Of a stretch of 64,000 nucleotides of DNA, positions 1 through 8,869 are shown piece after piece. The stretch comes from Chersky-299 sp963749535. GTDB lineage: Bacteria > Actinomycetota > Thermoleophilia > RBG-16-64-13. The stretch is taken from the NCBI GenBank assembly GCA_963749535.1, contig CAVVNF010000025.1, forward strand, positions 5,724-69,723, written 5' to 3'. A program made the position numbers and the translations under genes. The notes under the pieces are model-generated. The model was not told the DNA's origin, ran no database searches, and was given only the letters and a program-made list of their open reading frames with translations. Numbering within the stretch: position 1 is the stretch's first letter; every line of letters starts with the position of its first letter.

Positions 1-840
1 AAGATCAGTGCCCACGTTGCGAAAGAGCGCGTTCACCAGGCTAGGGAGCTTGAACACGAGGCTGGGTCCCATAGCCATGGCCTGCTCGCGCAGAGCCACC
101 AGAAACCGCTGCTGACGCTCGATACGGCCGAAGTCAGCGTTCTGGTCATGACGGAAACGGACGTACTCCAGAGCGTCGTGCCCCCCTAACAGCTGATAGC
201 CCGGTGAAAGCTTGATCAGTTCGTAGGCGGGATCGTCGTTGTAATAGCGGTGGTCCACATCCACGTAGACTCCGCCCAGGGCATTCGTCAGATCTTCGAA
301 AGCGTCGAAGCCGATCTCTACGTAGTGATTGATGTCAATGCCGGTCAGTTCTTTCACCGTACTAATCGAAAGAGCAGCTCCTCCGTAGGCATAGGCGGCG
401 TTGATCTTGTCCATGCCGCGCCCCGGGATATCCACCCGGAGGTCCCGAGGGATGGAAAGGATGGACATGAAGTTTTGACCGGGGTCGACGTGCACGAGCA
501 TGAGCGTGTCCGAGCGGCCATTGGTCTCGTTACCCCGGTTATCGGACCCCAGAACCAGGATATCCATGGCGTCGGGCGATTCCGGTACGGGCGGAGCGAC
601 CGAGACTAACGTGCTCTGCGGTTTGGTGCTGAGAGCAGTCTTAGCCGCCGGGCTCACCCGACTGTTGGCCTCGACCACCACATGGTGAAACCAGAGATAG
701 GAGCCACCGACGACGACCCCGCCACCGGCCAATAGCAGGACGACCAGGCCCACCAGACTCCACAAAGGACGCGCTTCCACTTGCGGCGGCCAGGGCCTTC
801 GGTCGAATAGATGGTGTACGGCTTGTCGCTCAGTGCACAC
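1..840 (-). CDS. LytR-CpsA-Psr (LCP) family cell-wall ligase, C-terminus off the left edge
   Basis: LCP proteins transfer lipid-linked glycopolymers (teichoic acid, arabinogalactan or capsule) onto peptidoglycan outside the membrane. The minus strand reads through without a stop. It has a short cytoplasmic N-terminus, one membrane segment (about residues 27-46, rich in L, V and G), then the LCP core: D-I-L-V-L-G-S-D-N-R, a conserved R-S-D-T-L-M strand, S-I-P-R-D-L-R, K-I-N-A-A-Y-A-Y-G-G and a Y-V-R-F-R-H-D motif near the visible end. The Arg and Asp residues of these motifs bind the pyrophosphate lipid and Mg2+ in characterised members. The start is uncertain; the GTG ending at 838 is the first plausible codon. 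About 280 residues are visible and the remainder lies outside the window. The family call is firm; the glycopolymer is unknown. Confidence 0.9.
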   Translation of the reverse strand, partial: MCTERQAVHHLFDRRPWPPQVEARPLWSLVGLVVLLLAGGGVVVGGSYLWFHHVVVEANSRVSPAAKTALSTKPQSTLVSVAPPVPESPDAMDILVLGSDNRGNETNGRSDTLMLVHVDPGQNFMSILSIPRDLRVDIPGRGMDKINAAYAYGGAALSISTVKELTGIDINHYVEIGFDAFEDLTNALGGVYVDVDHRYYNDDPAYELIKLSPGYQLLGGHDALEYVRFRHDQNADFGRIERQQRFLVALREQAMAMGPSLVFKLPSLVNALFRNVGTDL

Positions 841-1113
841 TCCCGCTTGAATTAGCAGGAAATGTTACTCCAGTTCCCTGCCCTGAGCCAAACGGGGAGA
901 TGCGCTGACCCGCTTTACGCAGGGCTTATCCTTGCGGGCCTAAGGTAGCTGAGGTTGGGCAGGGGCCTGGTCGTCCTTCTCACCCCCCGGAGGATGAGTC
1001 GGGGAAAGGGTTCGGCAATGGCTTACCGAGCCTGCCCGAATAGCGACCAGCGCGTCGTGCCCAGACGCACGCGGCGCCGTCACTGGTTGACGTGGAAAAA
1101 GAAAGAGGGGTTC

Positions 1114-2009
1114 ATGGCCAGAGGCAGAGATGGTGAGACAGGACCTGTGCGCGGGGCGAAGAAAGCCTGGTGGGCTCGGGGCCCCTTGCTGGCAGTGCTG
1201 GTAGTCCTCGCCGGTCTTCTTGCGATCCGCGGCGGCCCGGCCCTGGCCAAGAGCGCCACCGTACCCCCTGCCAGCCCCCCGCCGGCGACCGTATCCGCGT
1301 CATGGGGAGCAAGCCCCCCGCCGACGTCAGCCGCCACTGTGCCGGCCGCCTCTCGTTTGACCGCTCGTGCGACCACCAATACCACCATTACCACGACGAC
1401 TCCCCCGACCACGACCCCCCCGACGAGTCCCGCCCCCGCCCTACCGCCCGATGTCAGACTGGGCTCCAAGGGACCGGCGGTCGTCACCCTTCAGCAGAAG
1501 CTGGTGGCGCTCAGCTATCAGCCGGGTAGGACAGACGGGGTCTTCGACGCCGAGACCAGGGAGGCGGTCATCGCCTTCCAGAAGGTGGAAGGACTCCCCC
1601 GGGACGGCGAGGTCTGGTCTGCGACCTGGACCCGACTCATGGCGGCTATGCCTCCTACCCCGCGCCTGAGCGCCGCCGGCACCCGGGTTGAGGTCGACCT
1701 CACCCGGCAGGTGCTCCTCTATATCGAGAACAACCAGGTGGTAAAGACGCTGGCTTGCTCCACGGGAAAGCCCGGGTGGAGGACGCCGCCGGGGCACTAC
1801 AGTGTCTACGCTAAGATCCCGGTCTGGCACCAAGCGCCCTGGGTTGGCTCTACAAACCCTGCTACGTCCACAACGGCATAGCCATCCACGGCGAAGACTC
1901 GGTGCCGGTCTATCCGGGCAGCCACGGCTGCATCCGCGTGACCCCGGCCGAGATGAACACCCTCTATTCCGAGCTGCCCATAGGCCTGAGGGTCGACATC
2001 TACTACTGA
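1114..2009 (+). CDS. L,D-transpeptidase (YkuD) with peptidoglycan-binding domain, copy 1, frameshifted
   Basis: L,D-transpeptidases make 3-3 peptidoglycan cross-links or anchor proteins to the wall. ATG 1114 follows AAAGAGGGG. The protein has a membrane anchor or signal (about residues 24-45), a long T/P/S-rich linker, a PG_binding_1 domain (from L-G-S-K-G-P-A-V to G-L-P-R-D-G-E) and a YkuD domain. The first frame stops at 1881, but the catalytic part I-A-I-H-G-E-D ... S-H-G-C-I-R-V continues in another frame to a TGA at 2009, so two bases are missing (or one extra) near 1835, in the stretch that reads CACCAG-AGC in copy 2. About nine in ten residues of the domains match the copy at 12314-13222 on the opposite strand. 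The indel may be a sequence error, because the downstream frame shows no decay. Confidence 0.88.
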
Positions 2010-2301
2010 AGCGACCTTTCCTCTTCAACCCAGCACAGGTGAAGGCGCAGCAGCCCACCGAGTGCCGGTACTGCCTGGGGACGCGATCTTTCTATCGCTC
2101 ATGGGGCATCCCATCGGATGTCGATGGTACCGCTCCTTTCTTTCAACTTGCTCACTTCGCGCTGCCGTCTACTAAGCCGGTGATCACATGGCGATGACCG
2201 CCTTCCAAACGTGTCGGAGGGGTCCCGATACTGTCGGCCACGTCACGCCGGTTCGTAGAGAAGACCAAAACGTGCTACGTTCGAGCAAGGAGGCCGTAGC
2301 C

Positions 2302-3225
2302 GTGGTAGGACTCAGGAGTATCTGGTCTAAATGCGCGTCTGTGCTCTCCTTGAGACCCGCTAGGGGCCTCAAGTCGCACACGCCGGGGGTAGTTCTCGCT
2401 CTACGCTCGACTGCTCAGAAGCTAGTAGGGGCAGCCCGTCGTCTTTTCCGTCTTCTTAGCCCACGGTTGTCCTACGGGCTGGCCCGGTTACAGCGAATCA
2501 CGGCTGTGCATCAATGGGACGCCATCATTCGCCCCCTGCGATCTGGCCGCGTGCGGGATTTCGTGACTCGTTTCCATCCTCTAGGCGTCGCTTCTCAGGG
2601 GTGGAGGACCTGGGTAGCGGACGCACGCGGCTTCTGGGTGATGCACCAGGAAGCGGTAGGCCGTAAGCGAGGGGTGGAACAAACCAAGGATGGAGATGCC
2701 CTTGGGTCCCCAGAGAAGGAGCAAGAGGCGCTGGTCAGGGCCGCCGAGAAGAGTCTGCGCCAGGTCCGCCGTGGCTACCACAGAAGGGTCGAGGCGGCAG
2801 CGCGACGACTCAGCAAAGCCCAAGCGCACAAAGCCCGCTGTCTCCACCGGCGGAATGGCGTCTTTCTCTATGAAGATCGGATACACACGCCCCAGGGTGT
2901 TGCCCGTTTCGCCGATGGGCCGGTGCAGGCAACTGTTCACTTTCCGCCCTTCATCCCGGAACCCCACGTCATGATAGACACGCCGGGCTTCGTATCGGTC
3001 ATTCTCTGCAGACCAAGAGCGGCTGCGGAGTTCGTCGATAGGATCAACCAGGCCGCAGCGTTGGCCCCTCAGGTCGCGGCAGTACAGGCACAAATAATCT
3101 CCGAGGCGCTGGCCCGACTGGAATCGATCCAGCTCGAGCGAGATGAACAGATCGTGGCCGCCGAGGGTCGACTGGAGGCTGCTCGCCGGAGCTTCGTGTC
3201 GCAGGACTCGGCGAGTTCCGGCTGA
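2302..3225 (+). CDS. Hypothetical protein with central and C-terminal coiled coils
   Basis: I do not recognise the family. The frame is open from ATG 2188, but GTG 2302 sits 8 bases after a perfect AAGGAGG, so I choose it (about 307 residues). The N-terminal third is basic with no clear domain. A charged helical stretch (roughly residues 135-185, many E, R, K) precedes a compact beta-rich segment reading G-V-F-L-Y-E-D-R-I-H-T-P-Q-G that recalls small PH-like domains of bacterial membrane-associated proteins; this is a resemblance only. A second long helix rich in A, Q and E closes the protein. No signal peptide or membrane segment is obvious. It stands alone between the transpeptidase and a convergent operon. 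Confidence 0.6.
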   Translation: MVGLRSIWSKCASVLSLRPARGLKSHTPGVVLALRSTAQKLVGAARRLFRLLSPRLSYGLARLQRITAVHQWDAIIRPLRSGRVRDFVTRFHPLGVASQGWRTWVADARGFWVMHQEAVGRKRGVEQTKDGDALGSPEKEQEALVRAAEKSLRQVRRGYHRRVEAAARRLSKAQAHKARCLHRRNGVFLYEDRIHTPQGVARFADGPVQATVHFPPFIPEPHVMIDTPGFVSVILCRPRAAAEFVDRINQAAALAPQVAAVQAQIISEALARLESIQLERDEQIVAAEGRLEAARRSFVSQDSASSG

Positions 3226-3410
3226 GGGCACTCATTTCCTTGGCGTAGCCCCTGCTCGCTGACCCCTGTGGTGTCTCATGCATTCCGCCACGAGACGGCC
3301 GGCGCTCATGCCGTCGAACTCTGATCTCGTTTCAAGGCAGCGGCCCGAGCCCTGGGGCCACCTTTCTTTCATGCGCTCCCGCTCCGCTGGAGGGGATGAC
3401 CAGCGTCGTG

Positions 3411-3716
3411 CTATTTCCCTTTGTAGGTGCTGTAAGCTTCCATGAAAGTGGGGAATCCACAGGTGGGTATGAGGAGCAAGAGTGTGTGCATGATTTCGTC
3501 CTCGCTCACCCCAACCCCGCGCGCCGCCGCCAGATGAGTTTCAAGTGCGCGCTGGTGACGACTGCTTGCCGACATCGCAATCTTAAGGAGCGCGCGGGTG
3601 CGGTCTTCCAGTGGTCCGCCCTCGACATGGAGAGCATGGCCCGTGGAATCGATCCTCTCGTAAAGCCCCGGGAACTCCGACTTGAAGATAGTGAAGATTT
3701 CATGGACATCTTTCAT
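3411..3716 (-). CDS. Carboxymuconolactone decarboxylase (AhpD-like) family protein
   Basis: A small helical protein of 101 residues preceded by AAGGAGAG. The carboxymuconolactone-decarboxylase fold is used by gamma-carboxymuconolactone decarboxylase and by AhpD-type thiol peroxidases. Here the typical helix pair is visible: R-T-R-A-L-L-K-I-A-M-S-A-S, a basic Q-R-A-L-E-T-H-L-A-A-A-R helix and E-D-E-I-M-H-T-L-L-L-L near the C-terminus. The AhpD C-x-x-C pair is absent; a single Cys follows in P-T-C-G-F-P. A peroxidase role is therefore doubtful, and the substrate is unknown. Its start overlaps the stop of the upstream gene by four bases (ATGA), so the two are probably co-transcribed and translationally coupled. 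Confidence 0.8.
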   Translation of the reverse strand: MKDVHEIFTIFKSEFPGLYERIDSTGHALHVEGGPLEDRTRALLKIAMSASSRHQRALETHLAAARGVGVSEDEIMHTLLLLIPTCGFPTFMEAYSTYKGK

Positions 3717-4221
3717 CTGCCGCTCTCCTTCCTCCGTCCGACTCCTTCAAAGGCCTTTCCCGCCTCGGCGCCTTCCTCACCTACGCGGATAATGCCCACG
3801 CTCTCCGTGTACCGGGCAAGGCCAAACGTGAAACAGCCCTGAGCCTTGACGATCTCATGGCCGCCGGGCAGGGTGCCGCACAAGGCCGCGGGCGCGAAGT
3901 CCCCAAGAGCGTCGACGCCAAGCATGGAAGACGCTGACGGGGCACTTGCTGCCCACCCCGACGACCTCCCTCCTGACACTGCCTGAGCCCCCAGGGATTC
4001 ACCTGGTCCGTGGACAAGGCGCACCGATAGTAGAGGTTGACCTCCTGTAAGAACGCATCCTGCGCGCCGATCAGCTGATGAAGGAACGCGTCGATGTGCG
4101 CTCGCTCGAAGTCGTCTCCCGAGCCCTTGCCCGCATGCTGTCTTAGCTCCGCCAAGTGCAGACGCGCGTGCCTGAGCTTGGCTTCGGTCTACTCCATCGC
4201 GGCTTTCATTTCGTCGGTCAT
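3713..4221 (-). CDS. Hypothetical helical protein, frameshifted at two or more places
   Basis: The gene seems to start at ATG 4221 behind GGGAGAGGG, but the first frame ends after about ten residues (M-T-D-E-M-K-A-A-M-E). It resumes in a second frame as L-R-H-A-R-L-H-L-A-E-L-R-Q-H and continues with an amphipathic helix (D-A-F-L-Q-E-V-N-L-Y-Y). Near 3990 it moves to a third frame that ends at 3713 as G-G-H-E-I-V-K-A-Q-G-C-F-T-F-G. Each segment looks like real coding sequence, and the last codon overlaps the next start (ATGA at 3713-3716). I cannot name a family. Either the gene is decaying or the sequence has indels here, as in many other genes of this window. Confidence 0.45.
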
Positions 4222-4328
4222 CCGTGCCCTCTCCCTAGTACACATGCGAACAGCGACTTGCCGGCTTTAACGCCCAGTCAGAATCGTCAGTACGGATGTG
4301 TCCGGAAATCGCCCAGTTGTTACCGGCT

Positions 4329-6158
4329 TTACTGCCGTCCGCGTTCGGGTGACACCACACGTGGCTCGGGGGCCGCGTTCGCAATTGACTGGACAGGGCT
4401 CACTTGCGCCTTGGCGGGTTCGTGACCGTGGACCACGAGTGCCTCGGAGTGAACAAACCTGCCCCCTCGCAGCCACGACGCCACCGCTGCCACCAGACAC
4501 ATGGCGGCGGCGAAGATGAGCACGTAGACGATGCCGTGCTTGAACGGTCCGCCGATGAGCGAGGGGAAGAACTCCTTGCTCACGAGTGCGTGCGCGTCCG
4601 CGGCCGGCAGGGCCGCGAGAACCTTTGGCCCGAGAAGTTGCTGCAGCGGGTTGAATCCCAAGAAGGCGGCGAAAAGGTAGCCGGTGGGCGGCAGGTGTGA
4701 GAGCTGGGTCGCCACCGGCACCGAGACGTGGTGGGCGCTCAGCCCAGCCAGCATGGCAGGGGGAACGTTCGCCGCGAGCCCGACCACCATGAGCGTGAAG
4801 AAGATGCCGATGGAGAGCGGCATACCCAGCATCTGGGCCGTAGCCCGCGTGCCTGAGGCCACGCCCCGATTCCGCGCTGGCACACTGTTCATGATCGCGG
4901 CTGTGTTGGGCGAGGCGAACATGCCGAAAGCTACGCCGTTTAGGAAGATGACGAGAGCAAAGAGCCAGTAGGCGAAATTGGCCGGTAAGGTCATGAGGAG
5001 TAGGAAGCTTCCGGCGGCGACCACCATACCGGTGGTGGCGAACGGGCGCGCACCGTGCCGGTCGGAGAGGATGCCGGAGACGGGGCCGGCGGCTAGATAC
5101 CCGAGGGTGAGCGGCACCATGTATATACCGGCCCATAGCGGGGTTCGCTCGAAACTGTAGCCATGGAGTGGCAGCCAGATCCCCTGCAGCCACATGATGA
5201 GCATGAACTGCATACCGCTGTTGGCGACCGAGGACAGGAGCACGGCGAGATTGCCGGCGGCAAAAGCGCGGATCTTGAAGAGCTTCAGGTCGACCATCGG
5301 CTCATTGACGCGGTTCTCGATCAAAAGGAACCCGACGAGCACGGCTACGCCCCCGGCAATGAGTGCCAGTACGAGGGGATTCGACCAGCCCATGTTCGAG
5401 CTGCCGTAAGGCTTGATGCCGTAGGTGACGCCGGTCAGAATCATGGCCAGTCCCGCGGCGAAGGTGACGTTACCCAGCCAGTCGATGCGCGTGCGGTGCC
5501 GCTCGCCGATCTCACGGAGTTGCCAGAACGACCATAGGATCACCCCTATGCCTATGGGCACGTTTACGGCAAAGACGAGCCGCCACTGGACGCTGGCCAG
5601 AACCCCGCCCAGAATAAGGCCGATAAACGAGCCGGCCAAAAGCGAGACGCCGTTGATGCCCAGAGCGAGGCCCCGCTGGTTGTGGGGGAAGGCGTCGGTG
5701 AGGATTGCCGCCGAGTTGGCCATCATCATGGCGCCTCCGGCCGCCTGCACCATGCGCAACACGATGATCTCCATGGCTCCGGCCGCTCCCGTACTCCACA
5801 CCAGCGAGAGTGCGCCGGCGGCCAGCGTAAAGACGATCAGTCCGATCTTAAAGAGACGCACTCGGCCGTACATGTCACCGATGCGTCCAGCGGTTACGAC
5901 GAGGGCTGCCGAGACAAGTCCGTAGCCCATGAGGATCCAGAGCAGGTAGGTGAAGCTCCCCGGGTCGAGCGGATTGACGTGTATGCCCCGAAAGACCGCG
6001 GGTAGCGCGATTAGTAGGCTGGTCGCGTTGATGACGGCCAGGAGCACCCCGAGCGTGGTGCAAGATAGAACGATCCACTTATAGGCGACGCGGCGGGCAG
6101 GACCCGTGCTGCCGGTCACGGTCTGCGGCGCAAGTGCCGGCGGGCCGGGTGGCGTCAT
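4329..6158 (-). CDS. MFS drug efflux transporter, DHA2 (14-TMS) family
   Basis: A 609-residue multi-spanning membrane protein of the major facilitator superfamily, expected to export toxic organic compounds using the proton gradient. The start at ATG 6158 is chosen because it overlaps the MarR stop by four bases; a longer open frame to 6278 lies inside marR. Typical features are the conserved G-R-I-G-D-M-Y-G-R loop between helices 2 and 3, the antiporter-like motif in helix 5 (residues around G-S-F-I-G-L-I-L-G-G) and 13-14 hydrophobic segments, with an extra periplasmic segment near the C-terminus. A cytoplasmic tail of about 40 residues ends the protein. It is paired with a divergent-type repressor gene in one operon, the usual arrangement for an inducible multidrug pump. 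Substrates cannot be told from sequence. Confidence 0.9.
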   Translation of the reverse strand: MTPPGPPALAPQTVTGSTGPARRVAYKWIVLSCTTLGVLLAVINATSLLIALPAVFRGIHVNPLDPGSFTYLLWILMGYGLVSAALVVTAGRIGDMYGRVRLFKIGLIVFTLAAGALSLVWSTGAAGAMEIIVLRMVQAAGGAMMMANSAAILTDAFPHNQRGLALGINGVSLLAGSFIGLILGGVLASVQWRLVFAVNVPIGIGVILWSFWQLREIGERHRTRIDWLGNVTFAAGLAMILTGVTYGIKPYGSSNMGWSNPLVLALIAGGVAVLVGFLLIENRVNEPMVDLKLFKIRAFAAGNLAVLLSSVANSGMQFMLIMWLQGIWLPLHGYSFERTPLWAGIYMVPLTLGYLAAGPVSGILSDRHGARPFATTGMVVAAGSFLLLMTLPANFAYWLFALVIFLNGVAFGMFASPNTAAIMNSVPARNRGVASGTRATAQMLGMPLSIGIFFTLMVVGLAANVPPAMLAGLSAHHVSVPVATQLSHLPPTGYLFAAFLGFNPLQQLLGPKVLAALPAADAHALVSKEFFPSLIGGPFKHGIVYVLIFAAAMCLVAAVASWLRGGRFVHSEALVVHGHEPAKAQVSPVQSIANAAPEPRVVSPERGRQ

Positions 6159-6631
6159 GTGGCGGCCTCTTTGTTGATAGTCTCTGCCTCGTGCTCGGGC
6201 GGGCGGGCTGCCCGGGCCAGTGCGCGAAGACCGCGGGCCAGCCCATCTAGCTCGGCATCGGTCAGCTCGGCCAGCCACTCCTGGAGGATTTGCCCGTTTC
6301 CGTAGCGCAGTTCCCCGAGCAATGTCTCACCGGCGGAAGTCGAGCTAAGCAGCGCCCGGCGCCGATCGGCGGGGTCCTCGACCCGGGCCACCAGGCCCCG
6401 GCACACCAAATGGTCCGCGAGGATACTGGCGGTCGACTGACCGATCGAGAGCTCGCCGCCCAGCTCGCCGACTGTGATCCCGGAATAGCGGCTCACGACG
6501 ACCAAGGCCCGGAACTGCGCCATGGTGAGGTCCAGTCGGACCCACACCGGCATGTTGAGCTCTTGGAGGCTCACATAGATCGCGGCCATATCGCCGACGA
6601 CTGCCTCGATCAGCGGCTCACTGTGTGGCAT
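6155..6631 (-). CDS. MarR-family transcriptional regulator
   Basis: A winged-helix repressor of 158 residues. ATG 6631 follows AAGGAGGGCC, a near-ideal ribosome-binding site, so I prefer it to the longer frame starting at 6694. The MarR core is visible: T-M-A-Q-F-R-A-L-V-V-V-S, the helix-turn-helix T-V-G-E-L-G-G-E-L-S-I-G-Q-S-T, the wing with D-P-A-D-R-R-R-A-L, and a final dimerisation helix. It overlaps the start of the downstream efflux gene by four bases, so it most likely represses its own operon and is relieved by a compound exported by the pump. A perfect inverted repeat that could be its operator lies just upstream at 6741-6755. Confidence 0.9.
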   Translation of the reverse strand: MPHSEPLIEAVVGDMAAIYVSLQELNMPVWVRLDLTMAQFRALVVVSRYSGITVGELGGELSIGQSTASILADHLVCRGLVARVEDPADRRRALLSSTSAGETLLGELRYGNGQILQEWLAELTDAELDGLARGLRALARAARPPEHEAETINKEAAT

Positions 6632-6715
6632 GGCCCTCCTTTGAGTCGATAGAAAGTGGAACCAGGACGTACTCTTGCGAAGAGGCGCCACCATCGATTT
6701 CGCGGCATCGCTAGC

Positions 6716-6755
6716 AGTTTAGCAAACGTATCCGGCTACTCAATCTAATTGATTG
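6716..6755 (-). promoter_or_regulatory. Putative promoter and MarR operator for the marR-MFS operon
   Basis: On the minus strand a TTGAGT (6738-6743) and a TAAACT (6716-6721) are spaced by 16 bases, fitting a sigma-70-type promoter. A perfect palindrome, CAATC-taatt-GATTG (6741-6755), overlaps the -35 box. Binding of the repressor there would block RNA polymerase. This stretch is markedly AT-rich for the window. The assignment rests on position and symmetry only. Confidence 0.5.
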
Positions 6756-6975
6756 TGACGATATAATCAGCTCCTTCCTTGAGGGGCGAGAAGAGATGGC
6801 CATCCCTCAAGCGAGCTTGTCGGAAGGCAGCTGGTCCGCCACCGAAGTCTTCACGGCCGCACGAGGGTCACGCCAAACTGGTTCTTTTTCTTCCGGCATC
6901 GATGTCTATTCCAGAGCTGGGTGCAGGGCGGGAAAATCCCAAGAGCGGGAACCGCCTTCGGGAAGAACTTCGTGA

Positions 6976-7665
6976 TTACTCGGACTTCTCGGGTGTCTGC
7001 GCACCCGCAACCCGGCATGCCGAATCCTCCTCGGCCTGGGCGGGCTTCTCCGGCGGGTGGAAGTGAGCCCACGCGTGCCTGACCAAGAACAGGGTGAGCG
7101 CCAGGCCAAACGACCCGGCCAGGACATAGAGCAAGACCCGTGTTATCTGGCCCGGTCCATTGGCGAGATGACCCCCAAGAAAGTAGGAAACGCTAGCCCA
7201 CAAGCCCACCCAAAGGATGGCTCCGGTAAGGTTGTAGACTAGGAACTTCAGCCAATGAGTTCGCAAAGAGCCGGCGATGATCCCGTTGAGCTGCCTCAGG
7301 ATGTCAAAGAAGCGGGCGAAGACGATCACCCATCCGCCAAACCGCTGAAAAGTGCGCTCTGCCCGGTCCACGCGAGACGGTGGCAGTAGAGAGTGACCGC
7401 GGATGCGAAGACGGCACCCGAGACGGGTGATCAGTGCCCGGCCGCCGTACAATCCAATGAGGAAGCCGACGTTATCTCCCAAGACGGCCGCAACCACCGC
7501 TACGAGTGCTACCAGCAGGATATTCAGATGGCCCTGGCTGGCAGTGATACCCGCGAAGATCAAGACGGTCTCTCCGGGAAATGGCAAACCGAAGTCCTCG
7601 AAGAAGATAGCGGCCGCCACACCTATGTATCCCCAGTGCTCGAAGATCTTCATCAATGTGTTCAT
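6976..7665 (-). CDS. DedA family (SNARE-associated/VTT) membrane protein
   Basis: DedA/VTT-domain proteins are integral membrane proteins, several of which flip undecaprenyl phosphate or phosphatidyl lipids. This 229-residue protein shows the family signature near the N-terminus: F-F-E-D-F-G-L-P-F-P-G-E-T, in which the acidic residues are conserved, then helices around residues 45-70, the F-x-R-F-F-D-I-L-R-Q-L-N-G-I-I-A-G motif with the essential Arg residues, and two C-terminal helices. The tail after residue 205 is charged and cytoplasmic. It is monocistronic. A second DedA protein with a clearer canonical motif is at 61679. Confidence 0.9.
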   Translation of the reverse strand: MNTLMKIFEHWGYIGVAAAIFFEDFGLPFPGETVLIFAGITASQGHLNILLVALVAVVAAVLGDNVGFLIGLYGGRALITRLGCRLRIRGHSLLPPSRVDRAERTFQRFGGWVIVFARFFDILRQLNGIIAGSLRTHWLKFLVYNLTGAILWVGLWASVSYFLGGHLANGPGQITRVLLYVLAGSFGLALTLFLVRHAWAHFHPPEKPAQAEEDSACRVAGAQTPEKSE

Positions 7666-7706
7666 TGCATTAGTCTAACCGAGCGGGAAAAGTAGTAGCC
7701 CCGGCT

Positions 7707-8108
7707 TCAAAAAGGGTGCCCGCATTCACCAGCCAAGCCAACGCGCCCGCTCTGGGCGGAATCATCATTGGGATATGGTGCTCGGGTGCCCCCTACCGAC
7801 TCGGCATGAGGCCAGTCGAGCCCGTCGAAGTAGTGTTCGCACTGGTTGCAGTAGTAGTCTACCAGGTGGCCATTAGGCAAAAGCCGTATCTTGGTGATGC
7901 CTCCGGCAAGGTGGTTGCTACGGCCGACAAGACCGGTGGAGACCTCAGCTCTGTCGGCTGAGTTGCGCAATGGACAAGCCGGCAATTCCATTGCGTCCCA
8001 ACGGTGGACAATCTCCCGAAAGCCCTCATGCTGGGCCTCAACCGCGTCCATCCATTCTTCGTCTACCTTCAGCATCGAATCCGCCTTTTGCTTCCTGTCT
8101 CGGGCCAC
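7707..8108 (-). CDS. Hypothetical protein with a probable zinc-ribbon
   Basis: A 133-residue open frame starting at GTG 8108 (an ATG at 8075 is an alternative). The central part looks like a genuine small protein: an acidic helix (D-E-E-W-M-D-A-V-E-A), then C-P-L-R, G-L-V-G-R-S, T-K-I-R-L-L-P-N-G and Y-Y-C-N-Q-C-E-H-Y-F-D. One C-x-x-C and an isolated Cys are visible; in a zinc ribbon I would expect C-P-x-C at the first knuckle, which here reads C-P-L-R-N-S, so a base change or indel may hide the second Cys. The last 30 residues may be out of frame. Function unknown. It is the last chromosomal gene before the integrated element. Confidence 0.5.
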   Translation of the reverse strand: MARDRKQKADSMLKVDEEWMDAVEAQHEGFREIVHRWDAMELPACPLRNSADRAEVSTGLVGRSNHLAGGITKIRLLPNGHLVDYYCNQCEHYFDGLDWPHAESVGGTRAPYPNDDSAQSGRVGLAGECGHPF

Positions 8109-8633
8109 CCGGTACCAAACCTTGTCTCGTTCGCCTCCGACAACTCGTTGCTTTCGCCTGTCACTCCCGCGGCTGCTGCAACTTGATGATCCAGGGGTGG
8201 TGGCCCGAGGAGCGCGCTGTCCACTCGTCTATGTTCTCTTTCCATTCGGCGACCACCGGCTGCTCGTTGCCTCGCTAGTGGCGCGGAGCGCTCGCGCTAC
8301 TGCTTAAGGAAGACTGACAAGCAATCGGTCTCGCCGAACGGGCCGAACGTCTTGTCTAAAGATTCGTTCACCCAGCGTTCGGAGGACACCGACGCGAGAC
8401 ATCATCTTACCGGTGATGAAGTAGCCCAGACGGTTGCGCCCTCGCGATGACAGATCTCTGGTCGCTTGTCCAGCACGTCCAGGGCCGCGGCCACCGCCGT
8501 CTTAGAGAACTCACTCCACCTTTGAGTGCGCCCGCGCGCCTGCCCCGTGGCCCACACCCTCTCAATGGCTGCAGCCTCCAGAAAAGCCGGGGCGGTTCAC
8601 TGGAGAGTTGTCGCCGATACGTGCGGGCCGAAT
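8109..8633. other. 525 bp without a recognisable gene
   Basis: Only short overlapping frames with no ribosome-binding sites or recognisable motifs are present. This stretch ends at the left attachment repeat of the integrated element and may hold decayed sequence from the tRNA-Thr flank. Confidence 0.5.
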
Positions 8634-8677
8634 AAAGCCGGCAAAGGGACTTGAACCCCCAACCTGCTGATTACAAA
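8634..8677 (-). repeat. Left attachment site (tRNA-Thr 3' fragment)
   Basis: Forty-four bases identical to 23066-23109: the acceptor 3' strand, T arm, variable loop and anticodon arm up to the anticodon. Identity stops abruptly at 8678, where the real tRNA continues with its D arm. This is the displaced 3' end of the original tRNA gene, left at the distal end of the element. Confidence 0.92.
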
Positions 8678-8869
8678 GCATGCCATCTGCGGGGAAAACT
8701 CGGCATCTCTTGGCAAGTGTGAGCAGCATTGTGAGCACGGTGTAAGCGGCTGACGGTGACCAGAGTGGCCGCGATGAACCTCCACCGCTGCGAGTCTTAA
8801 CTACACCACCCGCATCTACCGTAGGGTCATCGAACTCCCCTGCGGGCGGCGCAAGAAGGTGAAGGAACC

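Noticed and set aside
840..1113. A cyclic-di-AMP (ydaO-type) riboswitch upstream of the transpeptidase
   Set aside because: Such switches are common before wall-hydrolase genes and disA is present, but the diagnostic conserved blocks are not found here or before copy 2.
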